Origin: Bacteroidales bacterium
Lineage (GTDB): Bacteria > Bacteroidota > Bacteroidia > Bacteroidales > UBA12077
Reading direction: 5' to 3'
DNA length: 64,000 bases
NCBI GenBank assembly: GCA_016342685.1
Contig: JAEINU010000003.1
Coordinates: 310,001-374,000, forward strand
Under the pieces are notes generated by a model. It worked only from the letters and a program-made list of their open reading frames with translations, was not told where the DNA came from and did no database searches. The position numbers and the translations under genes were made by a program. Below are positions 1-9,617 of this stretch, piece by piece (within the stretch, counting starts at the first letter, position 1; each line of letters starts with the position of its first letter).

Positions 1-42
1 AAAAGACGTAGATTTAAATTTATACCTCCAGACGTTCGGTAA
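1..42 (+). CDS. 3' end of an unidentified gene
   Basis: Only the last 13 codons and a TAA stop lie in the window, reading in frame 1 from the first base. The visible tail is strongly basic (four K/R residues at the start, then FKFIPPDVR). This is too little to name a family. The frame is open to the window edge and the intergenic sequence that follows is non-coding, which is why I treat it as a real gene end rather than chance. Confidence 0.4.
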   Translation, partial: KRRRFKFIPPDVR

Positions 43-73
43 TTAACAATAAATCAATTTATAGTATATAAGC

Positions 74-125
74 GCGACAAAAATGGGTAGTAATTGTCGT
101 GGTCTTTGTCGTGGCTTTTTAGCCA
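74..125 (+). terminator. Possible hairpin or terminator with a duplicated right arm
   Basis: CGACAA (75-80) can pair either with TTGTCG at 94-99 or with a second copy at 106-111. The 9-base word TTGTCGTGG occurs twice, 12 bases apart. The second copy is followed by GGCTTTTTAGCC and further T-rich sequence. This looks like termination of the gene that ends at 42, but the stem is short and the call is tentative. Confidence 0.3.
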
Positions 126-208
126 TCATTTTTAATTAGTTTCTTAAGAATCCAAGTATTATTGCGTGAACAAATTAAATTGTTGAATTTGATATACGCT
201 TTTGTACA

Positions 209-442
209 ATGAATAAAGAAAATTGGTTAAAAATAGTTTTAGTAATAGTTATACTGCTTACTCTTGTTTTTATGTTAACAGGACTGAATGAAGTATACTA
301 TTCCGAAGAAGTTGAAGAAGTTGATCTGAAAAAAGTGATTGAAGAGAGTGTAAAAGACACTGTTCAAACGAGTCCTATAATGAAAAAATACAGAACAAAA
401 GATGGGATTTTACTTTTTTTTAAAAATGATATTATATACTAA
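209..442 (+). CDS. Small single-pass membrane protein, unknown function
   Basis: A 77-residue protein with one hydrophobic segment at about residues 8-26 (runs of V, I and L), then a very acidic stretch (about residues 32-50, many E and D), then a basic tail. A short cytoplasmic N-terminus and an extracytoplasmic acidic region are likely from the positive-inside rule. It ends 11 bases before the large protease gene and has the same orientation, so the two are probably co-transcribed. I do not recognise the family. It could be a small accessory or anchor for the secreted proteins that follow, but nothing in the sequence proves that. Confidence 0.6.
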   Translation: MNKENWLKIVLVIVILLTLVFMLTGLNEVYYSEEVEEVDLKKVIEESVKDTVQTSPIMKKYRTKDGILLFFKNDIIY

Positions 443-453
443 TTAAAGATACT

Positions 454-3400
454 ATGAATATGAAAATAAAATTACTTGTAGTAATGTTTTTGTTTTGTTT
501 ATGGGGAGTAAAAAGTTCCTTTGCACAAGATTACAAAATTAGACTTTCCTCTCATACTATAAATTATGATGATGAAAAAGATAATAAAAGCATTTCGTCA
601 ACAGATCTAAATAAAGCTGAAAAATATTTTATAATTCAGTTTAAGGAAATACCTAGTGAAGTAGAAAAAAAGGAATTGTATAATTTGGGAATTGAATTGA
701 TAGATTATATTCCTGATTATGCTTATTTAGCAACAAAGAAATCTAAAAGAATAAAGCTTTCTTCAAAATCAGATCTTGGAATATTAAGAGTAGAAGAGTA
801 TAAGTCTGAATATAAGCTTGATTATCGAATTTCAAATAACCAAGTGCCTAAATGGGCTGTTCCTGAGTTTGGCCGAGTTAATATTAACGTTGTATTTTTC
901 GAAAATATAAATTTTACATTAGATAAATTTCAAAAGCTGAATATAACCAATGTAAAAAATATTGGTCAAAATTTATATCAGTTAGAAATTAGCGAAAGCA
1001 AGATAGATGATCTGGCAAAAATTCAAGAGGTAAAATGGATTGAATTAATCAAACCCGAAAAACAGCTTAGTAATAAGAACCAAAGAACCATGCATCGTGC
1101 TAATGTTGTTAATTCAGATTTGGCGATTGGGAAAGGACTCTATGGCGAAGGTATTATTATAGGTGAATTAGATGGGGGGAGTATTTCCGAGCATCAGGAC
1201 TTAGTATCAAATATTACGAATCATTCAAAGTTGGGTAACCACAATCATTCAACTCACGTAGCAGGTTCAATTATTGGTAAAGGCTTAATTAATCCTGAAA
1301 TTAAAGGTATAGCACCAAAGGCTTATTTACATTCGTGGGATTTTTATACAGATAATCCAATGGGTAGAACAGATACTGCAATTTTTGATGAAAACTTAAA
1401 TTTAGTAACAAATTCATGGGGTTATAGTTTTTCTCCTTATACATGTTATAATCCGGTTCCATATCTTACAAATGATAGAGAATATGATATTGTTGCAAGA
1501 AAGTATCCTAAGGTTTTGCAAGTGTTTGCTACGGGTAATGATCAGCAATCATGCAGTGGGGGATATAAAACAGCAAGCTGGAATATGAAAAATGTTTTAT
1601 TTGTAGGTGCGGTTGATAATAATGATGTAGTAGCAGATTTTAGTAGTTGTGGTCCTTTATATGATGGAAGAATAGTCCCTCATGTGGTTGGAATGGGAGT
1701 TGATGTATACAGTACTTCTTTAGATCAGAGCTATGAATATATGAGTGGAACATCGATGTCTACACCTGGTGTAACAGGGAGTGTAGCATTACTTTATGAA
1801 GCATATAAGAAAAAATATAATGAATTTCCAACATCTAGTCTTGCAAAAGCACTAGTTTGCAATACTGCAAAAGACCTTGGAAATCCGGGTCCTGATTATC
1901 AATATGGTTTTGGTAGAATAGATATTCTTAAAGCAGTAGAAAGTGTTGAAGATGCATCTTTCTTTGAAGGAAATGTTAAAAATATTCAGACAGTTGAGCA
2001 TGAATTTACTATTGAGAGTGGAGTTACTCAGTTTAAAGTAACTTTAGTATGGAATGATCGTCCAGCTTATCCCGGATCTGCAGTTGCATTGGTTGATAAT
2101 ATGGATCTTAGCATTGAAAAACCAGATGGAGAATTAGTATATCCATTAGTATTAAATCCACTTACTCCTTCTTCAATTGCCGAAAATAAAAGCGATAATA
2201 TTAATAATATTGAGCAGGTAGTTATCAATCAACCAATTGCTGGAACTTATAAAATAAAAGTAAAAGGGACGGTTATCCAAAGTGAAAATAACTATTCTAT
2301 TGCTTATTGTGCAGAAAAACAGAATATTCAAATAGTATTTCCTATTGGAAATGAAAATCTTATTTCTGGTAATAGTGAGTTTTTAAGATGGAATTCTTCT
2401 AATCATGATGATCAAATTGATTTATTTATTTCCGAAGATAACGGTAATACTTGGAATGAAATTACTACTGGATTAAATGCAAATATCAGAAATTATGAAT
2501 TTACTTTTCCTGAAATTTCTAATAAGAATGTTAAAATAAAAGTTGTTCAAGGAAGCATGAATTCTGAGAGCGAGGCTTTAATTGTGGCTCCTGTTTCTAA
2601 AAAAATTGAAATTGATGCAAATTTTGAAAGCGGATATATTAAATGGAATAAGGTTGAAAATGCTAATTCTTACGATATTTTTTCTATTGACCAAGGGGAT
2701 ATAAAATTATTAGAAACGGTAACTGACACTTTTTTTACTGCAAATAATTTAATCACAGATGAAAGGCAATTTTTTACAATACAATCAAATTTGAGTGATT
2801 ATAAATCTCAAAGGAATATTGCTCAGTCTGTTACTGCAATTCCTAAAGTAGATGTAGGTATTAAGACTATTTTAAGTCCGTTACCTGGAGCGTTTTTAGG
2901 AGAAGAAGAGCTCGTAAAAATTCGCATAATTAATGTAGGAGCAAGCGAATTAGTTGCAGGAACAAAATTACCTGTAAAATATTCTGTAAATAATGGTGAC
3001 CCTATAGAAGATACTGTTACACTTAACAGTAATGTAAAACGAAACGAAACCTATGATTTCTCCTTTTCAAAGACTGCTTATATGTCGGTTAATAAACTTT
3101 ACGAATTTAAATTTGAAGTTGAGCATGTAGAAGATACTATATATAAAGATAATAATACATTTAATTGGAGAGTTCTGCATTTCGATGAGATTACAGAATA
3201 TCCATATAAAGAGAATTTTGACCTTGTTTATGATTTGACATTAAATGAAATAGACGACAATGTATACCTAGATAGAGGATGGGATAATGATTATATAAAT
3301 GATGATTTTGAATGGTGGCCATGGAATTCAGATACATACAAGGAAGGAACGGGTCCATCAGAAGATCACACATCAGGGAAAGGTAAGTTTTTATATACCG

Positions 3401-5751
3401 AATCGTTTTTCTTAGAAGGGGAAATAGGAACAATGAATTTGTTTTCTCCTTATTTTAATATCAATAGTTTAGATCAACCTTTAATTTCATTCTGGTATCA
3501 CATGTATGCAGAAGAACTTGAGATGGGTTCTTTATATCTTGATATTTTCAGTGTTCAAGAAAATCAATGGTACGAAAATGTTTGGACGAAAACAGGAACT
3601 CAGGGTAACAAGTGGAGAAATGCTCTAATCGATATTTCAGATTATAAAAATATGGGTTTAATTAGATGTCGTTTAAGAGTAGTGACAAGCAATACCTATC
3701 AAAATGCAGTTGCTATAGACGACTTTGAAATGTACGAGGGTAATATTTATGATCTTAAAATAGATTCAATCGGATTAAATCAGGATGGAGGATTGTTAAA
3801 TAATGAAGAAATAATTAAGATATATTATAGCAATATTGGAGGAAAGGAAATACCTGTTGGAGAAAAACTTAGTTTTCAATATCAACTAAATGATGATACA
3901 CAAGTAAATGAAGAATTCACTGTTGAACAGGCAATATTAACTGGAGATCACATGGTTTATGAGTTTAAAGCAAAAGCCGATTTAAGTGATATAACTAAAA
4001 GAAATTTTGTCGATATTGAGATCCAATTTTTAAAAGATAAACGCCAAAGTAATAACAAAATTAGAAATATGGTGGTTCAGTCATATAATGAACCAACATC
4101 AGTATGCGATATCGGTTATTATTATATGGGAGTGTTGAATGTGGGTTTAGAAGGAGCATATTCTGAACTATCGATAGAAAACTATAACACTTTATTTTCC
4201 AATACAGAAGTTGAAGGATATTCCTTTTATGCAGATCAAATAGCAACTGTATATAAGGGAAAAAAATACGAACTAGGTTATCAAGCTATTCCTTTTACAA
4301 AAGTTGATGGTTTAGATCCAACAGGGCAGTATGTTAAAGTGTGGGTTGACTATAATCAGGATGGAATATTTGATAACGGTGAAGCGGTTAGTCAAACAAA
4401 TTATAGAGGAATTGCATATGAAATAGATGAAATATTAATTCCAGAAACTGCTAAGTTAGGCTTAACAAGAATGCGCGTACGATCAGGTTATTATAAAGAA
4501 GATATGATAAGTGATAATGCAGCTGATAATAATTTTGATTATGGTGAAACAGAAGATTATACTATAAAGATTATTGAGGAGCCTCAGTATAATATTGGAT
4601 TAAATAGTTTTAAGGATATGCCGTTTTCTTTTTCTGGATTAAGTGAAAATGAAAAATTGAGTGTAAATCTTATAAATTCAGGATCAGTTTCAATTGAGGC
4701 TAGTACTGCAATAAAAATTTCTTATAGTGTTAATGGAAATGTAAACACAGAAGATTATACATTATCGAATAATTTTATGAGCTCGGAATCATTAATTTAT
4801 GAGTTCAACAAGAAACTTGATTTATCATTAGAAGGTAAGTACATTATAAAAGCATGGGTTGATTTAGTGGGAGATGAAGATTGTTACAATGACACCTTAT
4901 ACTTAACCGTTATTAATTTACCTAATGAGAATCCATTTGAATATTCAGAAAATTTTGAAAATTCAGATGATCAAAAATGGTTTGCAACTGCAACTAAAAA
5001 CAAAAGTGTTTGGGAGCTTGGTTTACCTACAACAAGGTTTTTAAATACTACTCACTCTGGAGCAAATGTATGGGGAACAGTTCTTGATGGAGATTATCTA
5101 CCAAGAACAGAAGCGATTTTATATTCTCCGGTTTTTGATTTCACAGAAATTAATTCAGCAATTTTATCATTTTGGATAAGTTCAATATCCGAGCCTGGAT
5201 TTGATGGAATGATTTTAGAAGCGTCTGTTGATGGCCTTTATTGGGCAAAGTTGGGTGAAAACGAATCGGAATTTTATAATATAGCAAACAAAGGAAAAAA
5301 TAATCTGGGTAGTAATATCTGGTCCGATTATTCTGAAGGATGGAAAAAGAAAGAAATTTCATTAAAGCAATATTGTGGTAAGAAAGAAGTTGCTTTTAGA
5401 TATCGTTTTGTCTCTGATGAAAACCAAGATTCTGAAGGTTTTTGCTTGGATGATTTTGTTATAGAATCAACAAAAACAACTACATCTGTTAATGAAATAT
5501 TAAACGACAATCTAAATATTTATCCAAATCCTTTTACAGAAGGAATAAACATTGATTGTTCAAATACAACGGGAGGTTTGCTTGTCAAAATCCTTGATGT
5601 AACAGGAGTGGAGTTGAAATCTGAAATGATTGCTTCGGATCATTCAGAAAGCGTATTTGTCAATTTAAATAATCTACCATCAGGTATTTATATGTTACAA
5701 CTTATTACAGATGGAAAAAAAATGTATAGTAAACAAATTATAAAATACTAA
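454..5751 (+). CDS. Secreted subtilisin-like (S8) serine protease with T9SS sorting domain
   Basis: A 1765-residue exported protease. Residues 1-25 are a signal peptide ending in SSFAQ. The S8 catalytic domain spans about residues 225-500. The triad is visible as D240 (GELDGG), H265 (NHSTHVAG) and S434 (MSGTSMSTPG), with oxyanion N362 (TGND). After it come a PPC/P-domain-like beta region, repeated CARDB/MAM-like beta domains, a GEVED-type domain (about 1220-1370, with VWVDYNQDGIFDNGE and DYGETEDYTIKI), another jelly-roll region, and a type A Por secretion tail from about residue 1685 (NIYPNPF...). It should cross the outer membrane through T9SS and digest external protein. The aspartate sits in DGG rather than the usual DTG or DSG. 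It heads a run of three T9SS cargo genes. Confidence 0.92.
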   Translation: MNMKIKLLVVMFLFCLWGVKSSFAQDYKIRLSSHTINYDDEKDNKSISSTDLNKAEKYFIIQFKEIPSEVEKKELYNLGIELIDYIPDYAYLATKKSKRIKLSSKSDLGILRVEEYKSEYKLDYRISNNQVPKWAVPEFGRVNINVVFFENINFTLDKFQKLNITNVKNIGQNLYQLEISESKIDDLAKIQEVKWIELIKPEKQLSNKNQRTMHRANVVNSDLAIGKGLYGEGIIIGELDGGSISEHQDLVSNITNHSKLGNHNHSTHVAGSIIGKGLINPEIKGIAPKAYLHSWDFYTDNPMGRTDTAIFDENLNLVTNSWGYSFSPYTCYNPVPYLTNDREYDIVARKYPKVLQVFATGNDQQSCSGGYKTASWNMKNVLFVGAVDNNDVVADFSSCGPLYDGRIVPHVVGMGVDVYSTSLDQSYEYMSGTSMSTPGVTGSVALLYEAYKKKYNEFPTSSLAKALVCNTAKDLGNPGPDYQYGFGRIDILKAVESVEDASFFEGNVKNIQTVEHEFTIESGVTQFKVTLVWNDRPAYPGSAVALVDNMDLSIEKPDGELVYPLVLNPLTPSSIAENKSDNINNIEQVVINQPIAGTYKIKVKGTVIQSENNYSIAYCAEKQNIQIVFPIGNENLISGNSEFLRWNSSNHDDQIDLFISEDNGNTWNEITTGLNANIRNYEFTFPEISNKNVKIKVVQGSMNSESEALIVAPVSKKIEIDANFESGYIKWNKVENANSYDIFSIDQGDIKLLETVTDTFFTANNLITDERQFFTIQSNLSDYKSQRNIAQSVTAIPKVDVGIKTILSPLPGAFLGEEELVKIRIINVGASELVAGTKLPVKYSVNNGDPIEDTVTLNSNVKRNETYDFSFSKTAYMSVNKLYEFKFEVEHVEDTIYKDNNTFNWRVLHFDEITEYPYKENFDLVYDLTLNEIDDNVYLDRGWDNDYINDDFEWWPWNSDTYKEGTGPSEDHTSGKGKFLYTESFFLEGEIGTMNLFSPYFNINSLDQPLISFWYHMYAEELEMGSLYLDIFSVQENQWYENVWTKTGTQGNKWRNALIDISDYKNMGLIRCRLRVVTSNTYQNAVAIDDFEMYEGNIYDLKIDSIGLNQDGGLLNNEEIIKIYYSNIGGKEIPVGEKLSFQYQLNDDTQVNEEFTVEQAILTGDHMVYEFKAKADLSDITKRNFVDIEIQFLKDKRQSNNKIRNMVVQSYNEPTSVCDIGYYYMGVLNVGLEGAYSELSIENYNTLFSNTEVEGYSFYADQIATVYKGKKYELGYQAIPFTKVDGLDPTGQYVKVWVDYNQDGIFDNGEAVSQTNYRGIAYEIDEILIPETAKLGLTRMRVRSGYYKEDMISDNAADNNFDYGETEDYTIKIIEEPQYNIGLNSFKDMPFSFSGLSENEKLSVNLINSGSVSIEASTAIKISYSVNGNVNTEDYTLSNNFMSSESLIYEFNKKLDLSLEGKYIIKAWVDLVGDEDCYNDTLYLTVINLPNENPFEYSENFENSDDQKWFATATKNKSVWELGLPTTRFLNTTHSGANVWGTVLDGDYLPRTEAILYSPVFDFTEINSAILSFWISSISEPGFDGMILEASVDGLYWAKLGENESEFYNIANKGKNNLGSNIWSDYSEGWKKKEISLKQYCGKKEVAFRYRFVSDENQDSEGFCLDDFVIESTKTTTSVNEILNDNLNIYPNPFTEGINIDCSNTTGGLLVKILDVTGVELKSEMIASDHSESVFVNLNNLPSGIYMLQLITDGKKMYSKQIIKY

Positions 5752-5763
5752 AAATTAATTACT

Positions 5764-8700
5764 ATGAAAATATTACAAAAATCATTATTAATTATATGCT
5801 TGTTCTTTGGAGCTAGTCTTATAAGTAATGCTCAAATAGTAGATCTTCCAATATCTGTTGATTTCAATAGTTTTAGTGGAATAAATCTTTCAGAAATAAA
5901 CGAAGGATGGACTGAAGGAAATGGATATCCTGTTCCTAGTTTAGGCACAGGCTCATGGTTTGCGGGAGAAATCTTATATAATACAACAACAGCATCTATC
6001 AAACTTAATTCAGGAAATAAAGACGGATGGATTGTTTCTCCCGAATTTAATGTTACGAACAGTACAAATCTTTTTTTTAAAGCATCAGTGAGTGCTGATT
6101 ATAATTATCCTAAAGAAACAGAATTAGGTATTGATGATGAGTTTGGGATTTATATTTCGGAAGATGGAGGTTCTTCTTTTACAAAGCTATTGAATATTAA
6201 GAGTGATTTGGAATACAATTTAAAACCGTTTCATGTTGATTTGTCTGGATACGAAAGCAAAACGATACGCGTTGGCTTTTATGCATCCGATGGCCAAGTT
6301 CAGAATAGTTATGCTTGTGTGCACCTTGATGATATTAAAATTAAAAATTCTACAGAAAAAGATTTAGCTGTAAATGGCTTTGATATCTCTCAGAATATTG
6401 AACTTAATAAAGAATTAAAATTTAATGTAGAAGTAACAAATGAAGGTTTAAACACATTAAATAATATTCCTTTAAGAATAGATATAAGAGGTCCTGAAAA
6501 CAGAACTGAAGTAATCGTAATCGACGAAAATATTGAAGTAGCACAAACTAAAACTATTTATTTAACAGATATTAAGTTAGCTGCCGAAGGAAAATATACT
6601 ATTAAAGTTAGTAGTGAATTGGTAGACGATGCAGATGCGGGAAATGATATTTTTCAGCAAGAGTTTGAACTTATTGCTAATAAAGAAATTCCGCTTGAAG
6701 TGTTAGATTTTAAATACTCATACAGCTCGGTTTCTTATTATAAAGGATGGAAGGAAGCAATAGGTGACCCAGAGCATCTAGCATATTCAGGATCTGCATG
6801 GGATACAAAGGTTTACCAAGAGCATTCTGCATTTTGTGCACCTATTTATGGTCAGGAATCATTTGATTGGTTTATTAGCCCTTCTTTTATTCCTACACAA
6901 AATACGAATTTGTATTTTGAAGCTACTTTGAAGTTTCTCGAAGGAACAACTGCTATGGGCGACGATGATGAGATAGTTATATACATAACTGATGATGGAG
7001 GGCTTAATTGGACAAAAAAAGCAAGCATAAATAAAGATAATATTGATGAATCGTGGAAAAAATACTTCTTTGATTTAAGCGAGTACGAAGGGGATATTAT
7101 TAAAGTTGGATTTTTTGCAACCTCAGGAAATACTAAAGATGAATCAATAACGAATGTTTATATTGATAATGTTAGTATTAATACTGTTTACGATTATGAT
7201 ATCAAACTTACAGATGTTTTGGAACCTCAAAAACCTGCCCAGTTTACCAGTACAGAAACAATTGCTGTAGCAGTCGAGAATTTAGGAAAAGAGAAAATAG
7301 AGAATTTCATTTTATCCTATACAGTAAATGGAGGCACAGAAATTAAAGAAAATGTAACACAATCAATTGAATCACAAGAGAGCAGCGTTTATTATTTTAA
7401 TACAAAGGCAGATCTTACAGGATCTGATATACAAATATCAGTTAAGGCTTATTTAGACGGAGATGCGAATACAGAAAACAATGAAATTAACAATCTAGAA
7501 TTAAATACATATAGTTATAATCCTTTAACAGAAGGTAAATATGAACTAGGTTTCGAAGTAGATGAAGATTTTTCTGCATGGGTAACAATTGATGGTAATC
7601 AGGATGGCTTTACATGGCAGTTACATCATGATGAGTCATCTTATGATTATGATGGTGATTATACTTTTTATTATTCTTCAAAAAATACAACAGTACAATC
7701 AAATGAATGGTTGATTAGTAATGGATTTTATCTAGAAGCAGGTTGTGAGTATTTTATGTCTTTCTATTTTGCAAATAGGGCTGGCATAGCTCCTGAAAAA
7801 TTAAAAGTTACTATGGGAGAAACTCAAACTATTGCAGGGCAGAATCAAACCTTGATAGATTTAGGGGAAATATCTAATAATTCATTTAGCCAAGCAGAAA
7901 AAACTTTTACAGTTTCAAGTGATGGTTTCTATTATTTTGGTTGGAATTCATATGGCGATGCAGATCAGTATGCCATGTTTATTGACAATATTGTTATTCA
8001 GAAAAAATACAATACAGATCTTTCCATAAATCGTTTTTATATACCAAAAGCAATCGATTATTCAAATAATATTTTAGACTCAATCCGAACTGTTTTAGTC
8101 GAAGTAGAAAATCAGGGAGAACTCGAATTAACAGAGATTCCTTTAAAGATGGAATTTCAAAACGAAGACGAGAATAAAACATTTGAATTTACATTTACAC
8201 AAACAATTGCGCCTGGCGAGAAAGTAAAACTAGAACTTAAAGATGATGCATTTGCATTTGATTTCTCTAAGCCTATTGATGCAAAAGTATTTGTAAATAG
8301 CTCTTCTGATGAATACCATAAAAATGATACTCTGGTAAAAGAAAATTATATGCATATAAATTATTATACCAGTTTTGAATATGCCGAGGAAACCGAATCG
8401 TGGATAATTGTAGATTCTGATGAAGGTGGTCATACCTGGGAACGAAAAAAAGATAAATCAAAAGCAAAAACAGGAAATTACTATTATGGTGTAAAAACAT
8501 CAGTATATGGGGGATATACAGAAAATATCGACTGGTTAATTAGCGATGGAATATATTTAGAAAAGTCAGCTTGTTATAAACTAAAATTTTGGTATGCAAA
8601 TGTTTATTCAAAAGAAAATCTGAAATTATTTATTGGGAATTCTTATGATCCTGAAACATTTACCGATAAATTAATTGATATTAATATTGTCGACAATCAT

Positions 8701-9540
8701 AGTTCAACTTATAGTTTAGCAGAGATTATAATTAATGTTGATGAAACAGGGGTTTATTATTTAGGCTTTTTATCCGATCTTGAAATTAATAATAGATATT
8801 ATATCTGTATTGACGATTTTAGTTTGGAGAAAGTCGAAGAGCCTACTCCTGAATTCGATTTGTCTTATGACTTGATTTATAAAAACGCTGTATTAAAAAT
8901 AGACAATAAGAATGATGCCGTGAAGGACTGGACTTGGACTATTGATGGAAAAGTTTTTGAAAATGTCGAGCAATTTGAATACGTTTTTTCAGAAAAAGGA
9001 GAATATCCTGTAAAGCTCGAAGCAGGAAACAGATGTGTTACAAACATGAAAGATGAGACAATAACAATTGATTATGCTTTAACTGATGATTTTGAATATA
9101 CCATTGATGATAAAAATGTTTCTGTTACAGTTGATAATACAAACTTGAGTGATGTGGTTTGGAATTTTGGAGATGGTAATTTTTCAAACGAAATAAGCCC
9201 GATTAATTCATATGCCGATTATGGAACTTATAATATCATATTGTCTTTATATAGTGTGTGGGATTCATTTAATATTGAAAAGGAAATTGAATTAAAAACA
9301 TCAACGGCTATAGAACCGATTGAAAAGAAAGATATATACCTATATCCAAATCCTGCTAGCACATATGTAAACATTGCAGCTAACAAAACAGGCAAAGCAT
9401 ATATTTATAATGAAACCGGTGTTGTGGTTAAAGAAATAGAACTAACTCAAGAAATAAAAGTTATTGATATTTCTAATCTGAAACCAGGAATTTATTTTGT
9501 TGAAAGCAATGAAATGTCTGTTAAACTTATTGTGCAATAA
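5764..9540 (+). CDS. T9SS-exported multidomain beta protein (choice-of-anchor-J and PKD-like)
   Basis: A 1258-residue secreted protein. Signal peptide about 1-24 (ends ISNAQ). At least four repeats of a jelly-roll/MAM-like module are visible through recurring 'GW..G.......W....SP.F' and 'YYFGW/YYLGF ... IDN/IDDF' motifs. CARDB-like linkers separate them. Near the C-terminus a PKD-like domain carries WNFGDGN and is followed by a type A sorting tail (IYLYPNPASTYVNI ... LKPGIYFVE). No catalytic motif is seen, so an adhesin or surface-layer role is inferred. It starts 12 bases after the protease stop and is likely in the same transcript. An intrinsic hairpin lies directly behind it. Confidence 0.85.
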   Translation: MKILQKSLLIICLFFGASLISNAQIVDLPISVDFNSFSGINLSEINEGWTEGNGYPVPSLGTGSWFAGEILYNTTTASIKLNSGNKDGWIVSPEFNVTNSTNLFFKASVSADYNYPKETELGIDDEFGIYISEDGGSSFTKLLNIKSDLEYNLKPFHVDLSGYESKTIRVGFYASDGQVQNSYACVHLDDIKIKNSTEKDLAVNGFDISQNIELNKELKFNVEVTNEGLNTLNNIPLRIDIRGPENRTEVIVIDENIEVAQTKTIYLTDIKLAAEGKYTIKVSSELVDDADAGNDIFQQEFELIANKEIPLEVLDFKYSYSSVSYYKGWKEAIGDPEHLAYSGSAWDTKVYQEHSAFCAPIYGQESFDWFISPSFIPTQNTNLYFEATLKFLEGTTAMGDDDEIVIYITDDGGLNWTKKASINKDNIDESWKKYFFDLSEYEGDIIKVGFFATSGNTKDESITNVYIDNVSINTVYDYDIKLTDVLEPQKPAQFTSTETIAVAVENLGKEKIENFILSYTVNGGTEIKENVTQSIESQESSVYYFNTKADLTGSDIQISVKAYLDGDANTENNEINNLELNTYSYNPLTEGKYELGFEVDEDFSAWVTIDGNQDGFTWQLHHDESSYDYDGDYTFYYSSKNTTVQSNEWLISNGFYLEAGCEYFMSFYFANRAGIAPEKLKVTMGETQTIAGQNQTLIDLGEISNNSFSQAEKTFTVSSDGFYYFGWNSYGDADQYAMFIDNIVIQKKYNTDLSINRFYIPKAIDYSNNILDSIRTVLVEVENQGELELTEIPLKMEFQNEDENKTFEFTFTQTIAPGEKVKLELKDDAFAFDFSKPIDAKVFVNSSSDEYHKNDTLVKENYMHINYYTSFEYAEETESWIIVDSDEGGHTWERKKDKSKAKTGNYYYGVKTSVYGGYTENIDWLISDGIYLEKSACYKLKFWYANVYSKENLKLFIGNSYDPETFTDKLIDINIVDNHSSTYSLAEIIINVDETGVYYLGFLSDLEINNRYYICIDDFSLEKVEEPTPEFDLSYDLIYKNAVLKIDNKNDAVKDWTWTIDGKVFENVEQFEYVFSEKGEYPVKLEAGNRCVTNMKDETITIDYALTDDFEYTIDDKNVSVTVDNTNLSDVVWNFGDGNFSNEISPINSYADYGTYNIILSLYSVWDSFNIEKEIELKTSTAIEPIEKKDIYLYPNPASTYVNIAANKTGKAYIYNETGVVVKEIELTQEIKVIDISNLKPGIYFVESNEMSVKLIVQ

Positions 9541-9556
9541 TTGAAGACCCAAATAC

Positions 9557-9600
9557 ACTAGGGGCATAGAGTAATTAAGCCCCTAGTTTCTTATTATTTT
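9557..9600 (+). terminator. Intrinsic terminator after the second T9SS cargo gene
   Basis: Perfect 9-bp inverted repeat ACTAGGGGC (9557-9565) and GCCCCTAGT (9579-9587) with a 13-base loop, followed by a T-rich tract. It lies 16 bases after the upstream stop codon and before the third cargo gene. It may be a full stop or a read-through attenuator, since no clear TAnnTTTG box is seen between it and the next start. Confidence 0.8.
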
Positions 9601-9617
9601 AACCTAAAAATATAACT

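Noticed and set aside
83-139. 18-codon ORF starting MGSNCRGLCRG near the left edge
   Set aside because: It overlaps the repeat/hairpin sequence and its repeated C-R-G words only reflect the TTGTCGTGG direct repeat. No family resemblance.
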